Source of the DNA: Leucobacter sp. 7(1)
GTDB lineage: Bacteria; Actinomycetota; Actinomycetes; Actinomycetales; Microbacteriaceae
Length of the DNA: 64,000 bases
Direction: 5' to 3'
Assembly (NCBI RefSeq): GCF_900163635.1
Contig: NZ_FUID01000058.1
Coordinates: 1-64,000, forward strand
The notes below the pieces were generated by a model, which did not search any database, was not told the origin of the DNA, and was given only the letters and a program-made list of their open reading frames with translations. Position 1 is the first letter of the stretch. Each line of letters begins with the position of its first letter. Shown here one piece after another: positions 35,642-44,232 of the stretch. The position numbers and the translations under genes are program-made.

Positions 35642-35647
35642 TAAGAT
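35642..35647 (+). promoter_or_regulatory. probable tRNA promoter -10 box
   Basis: TAAGAT lies about 57 bp upstream of the tRNA half-copy and about 150 bp upstream of the intact tRNA-Pro, with no gene between. It is the only -10-like box I can see that would serve them. Confidence 0.35.
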
Positions 35648-35704
35648 AGAGGGGTTGCCATGATGGTGAACTTCCTCACGGAGGCCTCACGATCGCGATG
35701 ACAA

Positions 35705-35772
35705 CGGGCTGTGGCGCAGCTTGGTAGCGCACCTGACTGGGGGTTAAGGGGTTTACCCCTCCCGGACGGCCC
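35705..35772 (+). pseudogene. tRNA-Pro 5' half remnant (tRNA-like)
   Basis: The first 40 nt are identical to the 5' part of the intact tRNA-Pro, through the D arm and anticodon GGG. The 3' half is replaced: AGGGG-TTTA-CCCCT forms a short hairpin in place of the T arm, and there is no TTCAAAT. GGGCTGT (35706-35712) can still pair with ACGGCCC (35766-35772), so a truncated cloverleaf is possible. Position upstream of the intact gene suggests a leftover of integration or duplication. Confidence 0.75.
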
Positions 35773-35795
35773 AAAACAACTGAAAAATGATGCCA

Positions 35796-35869
35796 CGGGC
35801 TGTGGCGCAGCTTGGTAGCGCACCTGACTGGGGGTCAGGGGGTCGCAGGTTCAAATCCTGTCAGCCCGA
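35796..35869 (+). tRNA. tRNA-Pro (anticodon GGG)
   Basis: This is a complete 74-nt cloverleaf: acceptor CGGGCTG/CAGCCCG, D arm GCGC/GCGC, anticodon stem CCTGA/TCAGG with loop CTGGGGG (anticodon GGG), T arm with GTTCAAAT, discriminator A. No CCA is encoded. It is followed by a terminator hairpin and the ICE integrase, so its 3' half is the probable attachment site (attL). Confidence 0.95.
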
Positions 35870-35873
35870 CAGA

Positions 35874-35909
35874 AAAGCCCTGATGAGAAGCAGTTTTCAT
35901 CAGGGCTTT
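35874..35909 (+). terminator. terminator between tRNA-Pro and integrase
   Basis: AAAGCCCTGATGA (35874-35886) pairs perfectly with TCATCAGGGCTTT (35897-35909). The stem ends in T residues on both strands, so it could terminate both the tRNA transcript and the convergent integrase transcript. Confidence 0.8.
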
Positions 35910-36079
35910 GTCATGTCTTGCGTCGGGTTTTTGTTGGTCCCCTTCTGGTCCCCTCCGCTCTTCACGCCCTGGCTTCCTAGACGAGTCTGAGCCCTTCGAA
36001 GATGCTCGCCTGTGGATAAGGGGACCAAAAGGGGACCAGAAGCGCTTCGAGGCCGTTTTCGCGCTCCGTTCTCCGGTCA

Positions 36080-37309
36080 TCAGAGCCCTCGCGTGGACGG
36101 ATTGGTGCGTGAGCTGTGACGCTTCTGCCCGGAGGGTGAGAGGAACGCGTTGGCCTGCTCGGCAGCCGAGGCAAGATGTCGATCATCGGGGTGCAAGTAC
36201 CCCCGGGTGGTTTCCATCGAGGCGTGCCCGAGGATCTCTTGAAGCACATGGAGCGGAACGCCCGCGTCGGCCATCCAGGTCGCTCCGGTGTGCCGGAGCC
36301 CATGACGAGTGAGGTCGGGCAGTCCGAGCTTCGCAACGATCGCGTCCCAGTCCGTGGCGTCGCGCACCGTCGCGGTGGTGAGATAGCCACCCTTCGGGCC
36401 GACGAGGAGCGGGTCTTCGGGCTCCTTGCCGGTGGTGAGTCGTTCGAGTACGGGGCGGAGGGGTTCGAGGATCGGCACGCGCCGTTCCTTCCGGCTCTTG
36501 GTTGGTTTGGTGATGAGACCGCCTTTGCCGGGGAATACCTGTCGGGAGATCACGACGAGGTTCTTGTCGAATCGGACATCCCCGACCTGAAGCCCCGACA
36601 CTTCGGAGGAGCGTGCGGCGAGGAGTGCTGCGAGCATGACGAAGTCGCTGTAGGGCTGGCCGACCTTCCCGCAGGCTTTCGCGAGCTTGTTGAGCGTCTT
36701 CATATCCGGGATCGCGTGCGCCCGCGGTGACGCTTGCTCGGCAGACTGGTTCCTGAACGCGTTCCGGTTGAGGCTGCGCTTGGCACGATTCTTCGCAGGG
36801 TTGATCGTGATCAGCCCGTCACGCACCGCCTCGTCGAGCACTCGCACGAGTGGGGCGATGGAGTTCTTGATCGTGGAGGCACCGTAGCGTTGCTCCCACC
36901 CGTCGATGGTGCGGTCGATGATGCCAGCGGTGATCTGTGTGACGGGCAGATGACCGAGTGCGGGTAGCACCCGTAGCTTCAATCCGAATCCGTAGGTTTC
37001 GCCCGTCGATGTCGGGTCGAGCCCGCGCGCCCACCGCTCTCCGATGGAGGTGACGAACTCCGTCAGCGTCATTGCCGTATCCATGCCTTTGACTGACGAG
37101 TTCCGCAGTTGGTCGAAGAAGCTGTGGGCTGCGGCTTCGTCGGGGACGATCTCGGTGCGGATGACTCGTCGTTTGGTGATCGGGTCGGTCCAGCGGGCTC
37201 GGGCGCGGATGCCGTAGGAGCGGCGCTCCATGTCGGTAGAGATCTTCACCCCGACCGGTGGCACTGGCTTCGGTGCAGCCTTGGGGAACGGCTCACCCTT
37301 GCGTGGCAT
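36080..37309 (-). CDS. int: Phage/ICE tyrosine integrase
   Basis: The product has about 409 residues: an N-terminal arm-binding region (SYGIRARARWTDPITKRRVI), a core-binding domain, and the catalytic domain with Arg in AARSSEVSGLQVGD, Lys in TKPTKSRKERRVPI, HGLRHTGATW, and GHASMETTRGYLH with the nucleophilic Tyr. The ATG at 37309 gives a 17-bp overlap with xis; an upstream ATG at 37372 lies deep inside xis and is less likely. It sits next to tRNA-Pro, its probable target. Confidence 0.93.
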   Translation of the reverse strand: MPRKGEPFPKAAPKPVPPVGVKISTDMERRSYGIRARARWTDPITKRRVIRTEIVPDEAAAHSFFDQLRNSSVKGMDTAMTLTEFVTSIGERWARGLDPTSTGETYGFGLKLRVLPALGHLPVTQITAGIIDRTIDGWEQRYGASTIKNSIAPLVRVLDEAVRDGLITINPAKNRAKRSLNRNAFRNQSAEQASPRAHAIPDMKTLNKLAKACGKVGQPYSDFVMLAALLAARSSEVSGLQVGDVRFDKNLVVISRQVFPGKGGLITKPTKSRKERRVPILEPLRPVLERLTTGKEPEDPLLVGPKGGYLTTATVRDATDWDAIVAKLGLPDLTRHGLRHTGATWMADAGVPLHVLQEILGHASMETTRGYLHPDDRHLASAAEQANAFLSPSGQKRHSSRTNPSTRGL

Positions 37310-37508
37310 GGTCGTGTTCCAGCTCTGCCAGCCAAGCATCGACGGCTTCGAGCCGGTACCTGGCGATGCCACTCATTCGGATGAACGGTGGCCCCGTTCC
37401 CGCCGACCGCCACCGGGACAGGGTGGACTCTGACACCTTCAGATAGGTTGCGACATCTCGACTGTGGAGCAGCGGCGAGGTGAGGCCTGCCAGGGAGGTG
37501 TCGGTCAT
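37293..37508 (-). CDS. xis: Excisionase-like HTH protein
   Basis: The 71-residue MerR-type winged HTH (LHSRDVATYLKVSESTLSRW, RSAGTGPPFIRMSGIARYR) matches the small AlpA/Xis DNA-binding proteins encoded before integrases. It overlaps the integrase gene and, by ATGA, the upstream DUF4913-like gene. It probably controls the direction of recombination. Confidence 0.88.
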   Translation of the reverse strand: MTDTSLAGLTSPLLHSRDVATYLKVSESTLSRWRSAGTGPPFIRMSGIARYRLEAVDAWLAELEHDHATQG

Positions 37509-38071
37509 GAAACTTCCCCCGTCCGGGGATCGAGCGACCGGTAGAAGGCGTCTTCCTCTTCCCGTCGCTTCGCGACTTCGGCGTAGACGAACTCGACGAA
37601 CTCGGTCTCCCGGTCCTCGATCACGGTGTCATCGACGGATGGAGCCGGCGGTTCGCCCGGCCAAGCAGTCTGCCTGGTGGGGCGGTCGCGGTCGAGGCGT
37701 GTGCCGATTCCCGCGACCCAGTCACGAAGCCGGAGGCGTGCGTCGGCGAAGTCTCGATGCCATGCGAACGGTGCTGACCCGCTCTTTTCTGAGTCGTATG
37801 AGCAGAGCCAGTGCAGGTGGAGTGCGGAGAGCTCCCACAGCAGTTCGGGGTGGTGATGCCAGAACGGAGGAATGACGGAAGCGGGGAGTCCATAGGTTCG
37901 CCGCAGCCAGTGCACCCAGCGGTTGAGCTCTAGCCATTCCGCTTCAAGGTCTTCCGGGCCCAGCAGGTTCCAGTTGATGGGGTGCGGAGGCTCGACCAAC
38001 AGCGGCCCCTCGAACTCTGCCTCGAAGTCGTCTTCGTCGAGCTCCTCCGGCCCAACCGTGTTCTCATCCAT
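37505..38071 (-). CDS. DUF4913-like ICE protein
   Basis: The 188-residue product has an acidic N-terminus (PEELDEDDFEAEFEGP) and the conserved core LRRTYGLPASVIPPFWHHHP then ELLWELSALHLHWLCSYD, which matches DUF4913, a domain found on actinobacterial plasmids and ICEs. The C-terminal third is charged and likely helical. The ATG at 38071, 13 bp after the ssb stop, is the first plausible start. Function is unknown; the context suggests DNA transfer or maintenance. Confidence 0.8.
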   Translation of the reverse strand: MDENTVGPEELDEDDFEAEFEGPLLVEPPHPINWNLLGPEDLEAEWLELNRWVHWLRRTYGLPASVIPPFWHHHPELLWELSALHLHWLCSYDSEKSGSAPFAWHRDFADARLRLRDWVAGIGTRLDRDRPTRQTAWPGEPPAPSVDDTVIEDRETEFVEFVYAEVAKRREEEDAFYRSLDPRTGEVS

Positions 38072-38084
38072 CGCGCGCCCCGTC

Positions 38085-38543
38085 TCAGAGACTCGCTCGC
38101 GATGCTGCCTTGGGCTGCGGTGAGGCGGCAGACGCGACCGCCGTGTCAGCGAGCGCGTCAGGTTCGTGCGAGATGGCTTCACGACGGGGTGACCGATCGA
38201 CCTCGTAGCGAGTGCGGGCGAGGTCGTGGCCGATGCGCGAGGCGATGAACTCCTCTGCGGTTACTGTTTCTCCGTCCTTGTCGTAGCTGTACTCGTGGAC
38301 GCGACCGGAAGCGACGAACCGGTCACCTTTCCTGAACCGTGCCGCGGCTTCCTCTGCCGTCTTGCGGAAGATCGCGAGGTCATGGAATGTCGGGTCGAGT
38401 TGGGTGAACGACCCATTTGGCTCCTTTCGAGAATGCTCAACCCCAATGCGGGCGTGCAACCGTGAGATCCCGTGTTCGCTCACGGTCAGCTGCGGCTGCG
38501 TGGCGATGAACCCCGAGATGGACTGCTGCGTCTGAATGGCCAT
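38085..38543 (-). CDS. ssb: Single-stranded DNA-binding protein
   Basis: The 152-residue product has an OB fold beginning QTQQSISGFIATQPQLTVSE and containing FHDLAIFRKTAEEAAARFRK, then KGDRFVASGRVHEYSYDKDG. The C-terminus lacks the usual acidic DDDIPF tip of chromosomal SSB, ending in Ala/Ser instead. The ATG with CAGGAG upstream is chosen over an earlier in-frame start. It probably protects the transferred strand during conjugation. Confidence 0.87.
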   Translation of the reverse strand: MAIQTQQSISGFIATQPQLTVSEHGISRLHARIGVEHSRKEPNGSFTQLDPTFHDLAIFRKTAEEAAARFRKGDRFVASGRVHEYSYDKDGETVTAEEFIASRIGHDLARTRYEVDRSPRREAISHEPDALADTAVASAASPQPKAASRASL

Positions 38544-38627
38544 CCGATTACTCCTGTCAGATCGTGCAACGACACGTCGTCGCCGCTCACCTGACAGGTG
38601 CACATCCATTTACCGCTGTTGACCGGG

Positions 38628-40403
38628 TCATGGGCGCTGTTGCAGCAACTGCTCAATCTCCGAACGATGCGACTGAAGGTCGGCAGCGTCTCGTCGGGAA
38701 GTCCACGCATGCAAGCGCGCGATGATCGGTGGTGCGGCGCGCAGCAAGATGAGGCTGGTGCCGAATGGGAGGGTGCGGATCACGTCGGGCGGCATGATCG
38801 GCACTCTTCGGATGGAGCGTTGCGCGGTGCGGGAACCGTGGTCTCCGACCGTGGTGGAGTCGGTGATCTCGTCACGCTCCCCGATGAGTGTGGTGAGGTC
38901 TTGAAGATCGCGGGAGTTGGAGGCGCCGCCGAGGATGATCTTCACAATCGACGCGTCCCAGATCGCGCCGGCTGCGTTGTCCGACCACTTCTCTCGTGCC
39001 TGGGCGAGGGACTGTAACACCGGCATCGTCGTGATTCCCGTGCCGCCGCCTTCCGCCATCAGCGTCGGCAAGGACGGCAACGGGGCAAGGTTCCCGATCT
39101 CATCCAAAGCGAGCAAGAGGGGTGGGTCGAGGCGTGCGGCGGGTGATCTGGCGGCGAGGCGTCGGGCGGCTTCGACGAGGTCTTCTACGAACGCGGACAC
39201 CAGTGCGGCGCTGTTGTTCGCCCCCGCACCCGTCGCGAGGAGGTACACGGTGCCGCGCTTGCGGAGGAACTCTTCGGGATCGAAGCGCTCATCCGGGCCG
39301 GGACTGACCGCGTCGAGCACACGCGGGTCAGCGAGTGCCGCCAACGACAGCGAGACGCCTTGCCAGATGGAGTCGCGGGTTCTCGGGTCTGCGTCGATCA
39401 TGGCCTGCAAGGAGTCCGCCCACCCGGTTGCGGCGTTCGTGTTCGCGGTGAGGATCGCGACCGCATCCGATGCTGCCACCGGGTCGAGTGTCCACCGGAA
39501 CAACTCGGCCGGAGAACGGTGATCCAACGCCGCAGCATGTAGGAGAGCTTGGAGTGCGGTGCGGGTTTTCCCTTCCCAGAAGTCCCCGCCTTCGACACCT
39601 CCGGCGGATAGGCCGGTGCCGGCGGCGAGGCCGGTGGCGCGGATCATCGCGGTCAACGGGTCCTCGCACCCTCGGATCGGCGACCAGCGGAGTCCTGCGG
39701 GGACGCCTTCGGCGAGGTGCTGCGGGTCGAACACGGCCACGGGGCGGTCGTCGGTGCCGCGGGCTGTGAGGGTGGCGGTGAGGTTGTCGGGGCGGGTGGA
39801 AGTGGTAACGACCGAGCCGGGGGCATCGAGGATCGCGTTGATCACCACGTGCAGGCCCTTTCCCGAGCGGGGTGGCCCGATCAGCAGGATCGAGTCCTCC
39901 ACGCTCGCCCACACATTCACACCCCGAGACGCACCAAGGAGATAGCCCACGTCTCCGACCGTCGGGTTCTGGATTGACGGGCGGAGCTGTCCGGCGCGAC
40001 GCAGCAGTGACCTCTCTGATGTAGCTGTGGTCACGTCGGTGCGGGTGGCGATTCCAGCGATCCGGTACGGGTCGACCTTCGTGCGCCGGGCCTGTTCCCG
40101 GAGCGTCCGCCAGACCCACCAGCCCGCCGCCCCGACCGCGATGATCAAGGCGCCTGCGACGATCCAGTAGACGACGGCGTTGAGCTCTTCGGCGCCGAGC
40201 GCGGCTCCCGGATCATCCGGATGCAGGAGCACGCCGAGGCCAGCTTCGATCCCACCCGTCGGCTGATCGACCCTGGTAACCCAGGCGGCGATAGTCCCCG
40301 CAACACGGAGGATGACCGCGAGGGCTGCGGCGGTGATGAGGGCGATGATGCCGAGGTTCGCCAGCTCGTCCCCGAGTGCCCCACCTTGCCTGGGGGTGCT
40401 CAT
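38628..40403 (-). CDS. Type IV coupling protein (VirD4/TraG family)
   Basis: The 591-residue membrane ATPase brings the relaxosome to the secretion channel. Two N-terminal membrane helices (about 15-35 and 70-90) precede the motor domain with Walker A GPPRSGKGLHVV (about 176) and Walker B LLLALDEIGNLAPL (about 425). It overlaps the next upstream gene by ATGA. It identifies the element as conjugative. Confidence 0.92.
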   Translation of the reverse strand: MSTPRQGGALGDELANLGIIALITAAALAVILRVAGTIAAWVTRVDQPTGGIEAGLGVLLHPDDPGAALGAEELNAVVYWIVAGALIIAVGAAGWWVWRTLREQARRTKVDPYRIAGIATRTDVTTATSERSLLRRAGQLRPSIQNPTVGDVGYLLGASRGVNVWASVEDSILLIGPPRSGKGLHVVINAILDAPGSVVTTSTRPDNLTATLTARGTDDRPVAVFDPQHLAEGVPAGLRWSPIRGCEDPLTAMIRATGLAAGTGLSAGGVEGGDFWEGKTRTALQALLHAAALDHRSPAELFRWTLDPVAASDAVAILTANTNAATGWADSLQAMIDADPRTRDSIWQGVSLSLAALADPRVLDAVSPGPDERFDPEEFLRKRGTVYLLATGAGANNSAALVSAFVEDLVEAARRLAARSPAARLDPPLLLALDEIGNLAPLPSLPTLMAEGGGTGITTMPVLQSLAQAREKWSDNAAGAIWDASIVKIILGGASNSRDLQDLTTLIGERDEITDSTTVGDHGSRTAQRSIRRVPIMPPDVIRTLPFGTSLILLRAAPPIIARLHAWTSRRDAADLQSHRSEIEQLLQQRP

Positions 40404-40990
40404 TGGATTCTGCCGATGGTGAGGGTGCCGGAGACGCGGCCAAGGAGGATCACTTCACCCACCACCGCTACAGCCGCCTGCTCCGCAGTGAGCAGTGCGC
40501 GGGCGGTGCCGTCACCGCTGGCATCTGTATGAGCGTGGATGATCGCAACGGCGACATCCTCACCCGGCACGAATCCCGACCCCACCACCTGATGCAGCAC
40601 CGGCGGGGCCGCGCTGAATGCCGGCGGAGCGACGGTTGCCCTGGTTGGAGTTTCCCACGGTGTCGGTGCGGGTCGTTCGCGGGGTGGGGTGATGATGTCG
40701 GTGAACGTCGACCCGTCTGCCTCCCGCACCTGGACCCGCAGCGGCGTCCGGTCACGGGCGGTGAGGGTGTCGAGGATCGCCGGGAACGACTCGCGCCGCC
40801 ATGCAGGCGCGAACGGCTCCGGCAGATAAGGAACCCCATTCACCGTGACTGTCATCGCCCCGTCGCCGTCGATGGTGAACTCCACGACCGGCACCGTCAC
40901 CGGGCCGCCCGGTTCAGGTGTCGGCGTCTTCTGCGATTTCGGCGGCTGGTGGTCAGGGTGGGTGCGGCGGTAGCGCGGCTTCGGCGTCAC
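40400..40990 (-). CDS. ICE protein of unknown function
   Basis: The 196-residue product has a basic, Pro-rich N-terminus (PKPRYRRTHPDHQPPKSQK) and a mixed alpha/beta remainder with no family I recognise; VPVVEFTIDGDGAMTVTVNG near residue 35 and AVAIIHAHTDASGDGT near 145 are hydrophobic strands. No signal peptide or membrane helix is clear. The GTG start follows GGAAGGA by 6 nt, preferred to a TTG 15 nt upstream. It is coupled by ATGA to the coupling-protein gene, so a conjugation accessory role is likely. Confidence 0.7.
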   Translation of the reverse strand: MTPKPRYRRTHPDHQPPKSQKTPTPEPGGPVTVPVVEFTIDGDGAMTVTVNGVPYLPEPFAPAWRRESFPAILDTLTARDRTPLRVQVREADGSTFTDIITPPRERPAPTPWETPTRATVAPPAFSAAPPVLHQVVGSGFVPGEDVAVAIIHAHTDASGDGTARALLTAEQAAVAVVGEVILLGRVSGTLTIGRIQ

Positions 40991-41063
40991 AGAGAGTCCT
41001 TCCAAACGGGTGCAGTGGTGTCGCCATGCAGGTGCGCCTGAAGAGTCCCGGGCGCGGAAAAGT

Positions 41064-41100
41064 GGGAGGGCACGAACCTGGGGGTGGTTCGTGCCCTCCC
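41064..41100 (-). terminator. terminator after surface protein gene
   Basis: GGGAGGGCACGAACC (41064-41078) and GGTTCGTGCCCTCCC (41086-41100) form a perfect 15-bp stem with a 7-nt loop, 45 bp beyond the stop codon of the surface-protein gene on the minus strand. Confidence 0.75.
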
Positions 41101-41145
41101 GTGCTGACCTGCCGTGTTGGGGGTGCCAGCAGATCAGCAGCTTCG

Positions 41146-44100
41146 TTAGTCCTCCTTTGCTTCCTCGAACTGGGTCTTGAACTCCTCGAACGTCAGGTCC
41201 TCTTCACGGACATGGCCGTTGCGTTCGCGGGCGATCGCGAGGCGACGCCCGAACAGCAGCCCCCCACCCGTCGCCGCAGCGATCAGCCCCCCGGCGAGGC
41301 CGAGCGGCCACCAGTCACCACCACCGGTGTGCGCGAGCTCACCCGGCGTACCCGGCTTCCCGGGCTTCTCCGGCGACTCGGTGACGGTGGTGGTTTCGTC
41401 CGGTGCGCCGCAGACGCCACGGTGCAGGATCATGCCCTCAGCGTCGGTGACTGTCTCCACCCAGTAGTAGACGCCCGTCCGGTCGAAGATCACCTCGTCG
41501 GAGCGATACTCACCCGGCCCGTCCAACTCGATCACCACCGAGGTGAAGACGAGTTCTTCCGCGGTGCAGGCGGCGGTGTCGCCATCCTGCCGGTACGCCT
41601 CGAACCGGAGCTGCGCGCCGTCGGGGACGGTGCCGGTGACAGTCGCGGCATCATGCGCCGGATCACCGAGCGTGACGGTCGGGACCGCGTTCGTCTTCAC
41701 GATCAGCTCTTCCGGCTGCTCCTTGACGACCGTCGTCTCACCGGGTGCCCCGCACTCGCCCTCAGCGAGCACGTTGCCGTCGATGTCGTAGAACGTTTCG
41801 ATCCAGTACACGCTCCCCGCCGTATCGACGCTCGTAGTGCCGGAGCGGTAGACACCGGCCTGAGTGACAGGAATCTCGTCGCTCTCGAAGAACGGCACCT
41901 CACACACCGGGCCGGTCTCGGCCGGGTGCGGCCCGTACGCGCGGAACACCAGATACGCGCCGTCGGGAATCTTCGTGCCCTGCACGAGCGCCGTATCCGA
42001 GAACGGCTCACCGACGAATGCTTCCGGGGTCGCCTGCGTGATCACCGACACCGGCACCTCGGTGCCGGTGGGTGGGACGTAGAAGCGTTCCAGCACATCC
42101 GCCGGCGACGACTGGTACGGCTGCACCCGATCATCACCCGCGAACATCGTCACGAGGACGTAGAAGCCGGGCTCCGTCGGCACGATCTGGTCTACATCCG
42201 TGTACCCGAGCTTGTAGACCCCGTTCCGCGCCGGCGTCGACAGCTCGGTCAGTACCGGGGCGGTGGTGAGATCGAGATCGTCAGTGAGTTCCGCATCGGT
42301 GGTGAAGGGGCCGTAGACGGTGTGACGGAGCTCATCGACATCCGCACCCCAGTACCCGTCACCAGCGAAATCACCATGGTTCGCCGGGAACCCCGACACC
42401 GTCACCACATCGAAGGCACGCCCGCCGGGGTGCACGTTGTACTCCCGCATCAACGAGGTCACCGTGACAGGCCACCTGACCGAGGTCGTCTCCACGTTGA
42501 TGCCATAGTCGTCCTGCCAGTCGGCGGCGAGGTAGTCGCGCACCCACTCCGGCTGCGACGACTTCCGCACCTCCCACACCCAGGTCACAAACCCGCCTGT
42601 CGGTGCGACCACCGACGGCGACGTGTAGACGCCAGGCCCGTCAGCGGTGACGGTGACCGTGCCCAGCGGCACAGCAGCCGCATCGATCTCCGCGTCCTGG
42701 GTCGGGGGTAGGGTGCCGGGGACTTGGTAGGCGGTGCCTTCTAACATCACCGGAATCGGTGCGCCGTCCTTCTTCAACCAGGCGCCGTTCGAGCTGGACA
42801 CGGTGATGGTGTCCGTGAGCGCGTCGCCGGGGACAGCGAGACGCTGATCCGCCTCCGACAGTGCGACGGGCTGGAACGGCACCACCGACGTCTCTGTGAC
42901 CTGTCCGAAGCGGTCGGTGAAGGAATCGGTGAGGTACTTCGCGTGATCTCCGTGGGCATCCTTATCGATCGCCCACACCCAGGTGTAGAACCCCGACTCC
43001 GGAGCGATGATCGTGCCAGGCGAGGTGTAGGAACCGGCACCGGTGAGCGTCACGGTCTCCGTGCCCGCGATAGGTGCTCCGACGGGCGGGCTGTCGGCTT
43101 CGGCGGGTTGCTCATCGAACGGCCCGTACAGGGTGCCGGTCGCGGTCACCTCAACAGGTGCACCATCCAGGTGAATCCAGGTGCCCTTCGACACCGACAC
43201 CGTAAGCCCGTCCACGAACGCATCACCCTCAGCAACGAAACGGGAAGCGACCTCGGTGGTGATCTCCGGCTGGAAATCCAGCTCGATCACCGGCGACTCC
43301 GCCGACGCCGACAGCCCGGTCGAGGAACCCGCGACGGCGGCGATCAGACGCTGCTTCCCACCACCCGGCGTGACATACAGGCCCAGGGCGGCCCCGTACC
43401 CGGCAGCGTCGATGCTCATCGACGCACCCACCTGGTACGACGGAACCCCGTCGGCGGGGGTGCCCGTGATCGGATGCGCACCCGCACCGATCGCCCGCGA
43501 CGAAGAACCGTCCGCGAACACCGCATCCGTCAGGGTCGCGGTGCCGGCGAGGCCTGCGGGGTGGGTGGCGACGGTGAGGGTCCCGGCGTACTGATCCGCC
43601 ATCGCCAGCGACAGAGACATCGTGGGGTCGGTGACCGCGTTCACGGCGGCTTCCTGCCGCATCGTGGCGAGGTTCGCGAGAATCGTGCCCCGCTCCGACG
43701 CAGGCGCGCGGGCAACGTAGTAGTCGTCACCGGACATGCCGTGCGAGTTGTAGGTGCCCGCGCTCGTGACCGACCAGACATGCAGCGCGACGGCGGCGGT
43801 GATGTTCGGATCACTAGACTGCCCCCACCGGTCCAGGACGTAGTTCAGTTCCGCGAGCTGCTGCCGCGACAGGGAATCCAGCGACGTGATCCGCTCCGGA
43901 CCCGAGGTGTTGCCGTAGGGGGCGGCGGCGTCGAGGTCCGCGCAGTACGCCTGACGGCCGTCCACATCGGTGTTGTACGCGCCCAGGAACGCGCCACCGG
44001 ACCAATAGCCGACGCCTTCGCTGCCGGCGTGCGCGGGCTGCGTGCCCAGCGCGAAGGAACCGGCGATCACCAGCAGCGCGATGAGCGCGGACAACCACCT

Positions 44101-44160
44101 CCTGAGCCTGGCCGGTGGCGGTGACCCGGTGACCGGGGATGGGGTGAGTGATCCTGACAC
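41146..44160 (-). CDS. Large sortase-anchored surface protein
   Basis: The 1004-residue product has an N-terminal signal peptide (RRWLSALIALLVIAGSFALG, cleavage after AHA) and a Cys-containing N-terminal domain resembling thioester-type adhesin domains (YCADLDAAAPYG). Several related beta-rich modules of about 110-130 residues follow, each with GDALTDTITVS-, GVYTSPSVVAP- and WVWE-like segments. The C-terminus has a Pro/Gly spacer, LAHTG sorting motif, membrane helix, and then an unusually long charged tail of about 35 residues. GTG at 44160 has AGGAGG 6 nt upstream; an earlier TTG is less likely. It may promote mating contacts. Confidence 0.85.
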   Translation of the reverse strand: MSGSLTPSPVTGSPPPARLRRWLSALIALLVIAGSFALGTQPAHAGSEGVGYWSGGAFLGAYNTDVDGRQAYCADLDAAAPYGNTSGPERITSLDSLSRQQLAELNYVLDRWGQSSDPNITAAVALHVWSVTSAGTYNSHGMSGDDYYVARAPASERGTILANLATMRQEAAVNAVTDPTMSLSLAMADQYAGTLTVATHPAGLAGTATLTDAVFADGSSSRAIGAGAHPITGTPADGVPSYQVGASMSIDAAGYGAALGLYVTPGGGKQRLIAAVAGSSTGLSASAESPVIELDFQPEITTEVASRFVAEGDAFVDGLTVSVSKGTWIHLDGAPVEVTATGTLYGPFDEQPAEADSPPVGAPIAGTETVTLTGAGSYTSPGTIIAPESGFYTWVWAIDKDAHGDHAKYLTDSFTDRFGQVTETSVVPFQPVALSEADQRLAVPGDALTDTITVSSSNGAWLKKDGAPIPVMLEGTAYQVPGTLPPTQDAEIDAAAVPLGTVTVTADGPGVYTSPSVVAPTGGFVTWVWEVRKSSQPEWVRDYLAADWQDDYGINVETTSVRWPVTVTSLMREYNVHPGGRAFDVVTVSGFPANHGDFAGDGYWGADVDELRHTVYGPFTTDAELTDDLDLTTAPVLTELSTPARNGVYKLGYTDVDQIVPTEPGFYVLVTMFAGDDRVQPYQSSPADVLERFYVPPTGTEVPVSVITQATPEAFVGEPFSDTALVQGTKIPDGAYLVFRAYGPHPAETGPVCEVPFFESDEIPVTQAGVYRSGTTSVDTAGSVYWIETFYDIDGNVLAEGECGAPGETTVVKEQPEELIVKTNAVPTVTLGDPAHDAATVTGTVPDGAQLRFEAYRQDGDTAACTAEELVFTSVVIELDGPGEYRSDEVIFDRTGVYYWVETVTDAEGMILHRGVCGAPDETTTVTESPEKPGKPGTPGELAHTGGGDWWPLGLAGGLIAAATGGGLLFGRRLAIARERNGHVREEDLTFEEFKTQFEEAKED

Positions 44161-44232
44161 GAGAGGCCTCCTGACGTTTGCCAACAGCGACCCGGGAATC
44201 CGGTCGCCTTCACACCAGGTGCACCACCACCA

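Noticed and set aside
35660-35701. 13-codon ORF upstream of the tRNA half copy
   Set aside because: It has no convincing ribosome site, lies in the tRNA leader, and is too short to support.
37310-37372. Longer integrase N-terminus starting at 37372
   Set aside because: It would lie largely inside the excisionase gene and adds no recognisable sequence; the ATG at 37309 fits the normal overlap.
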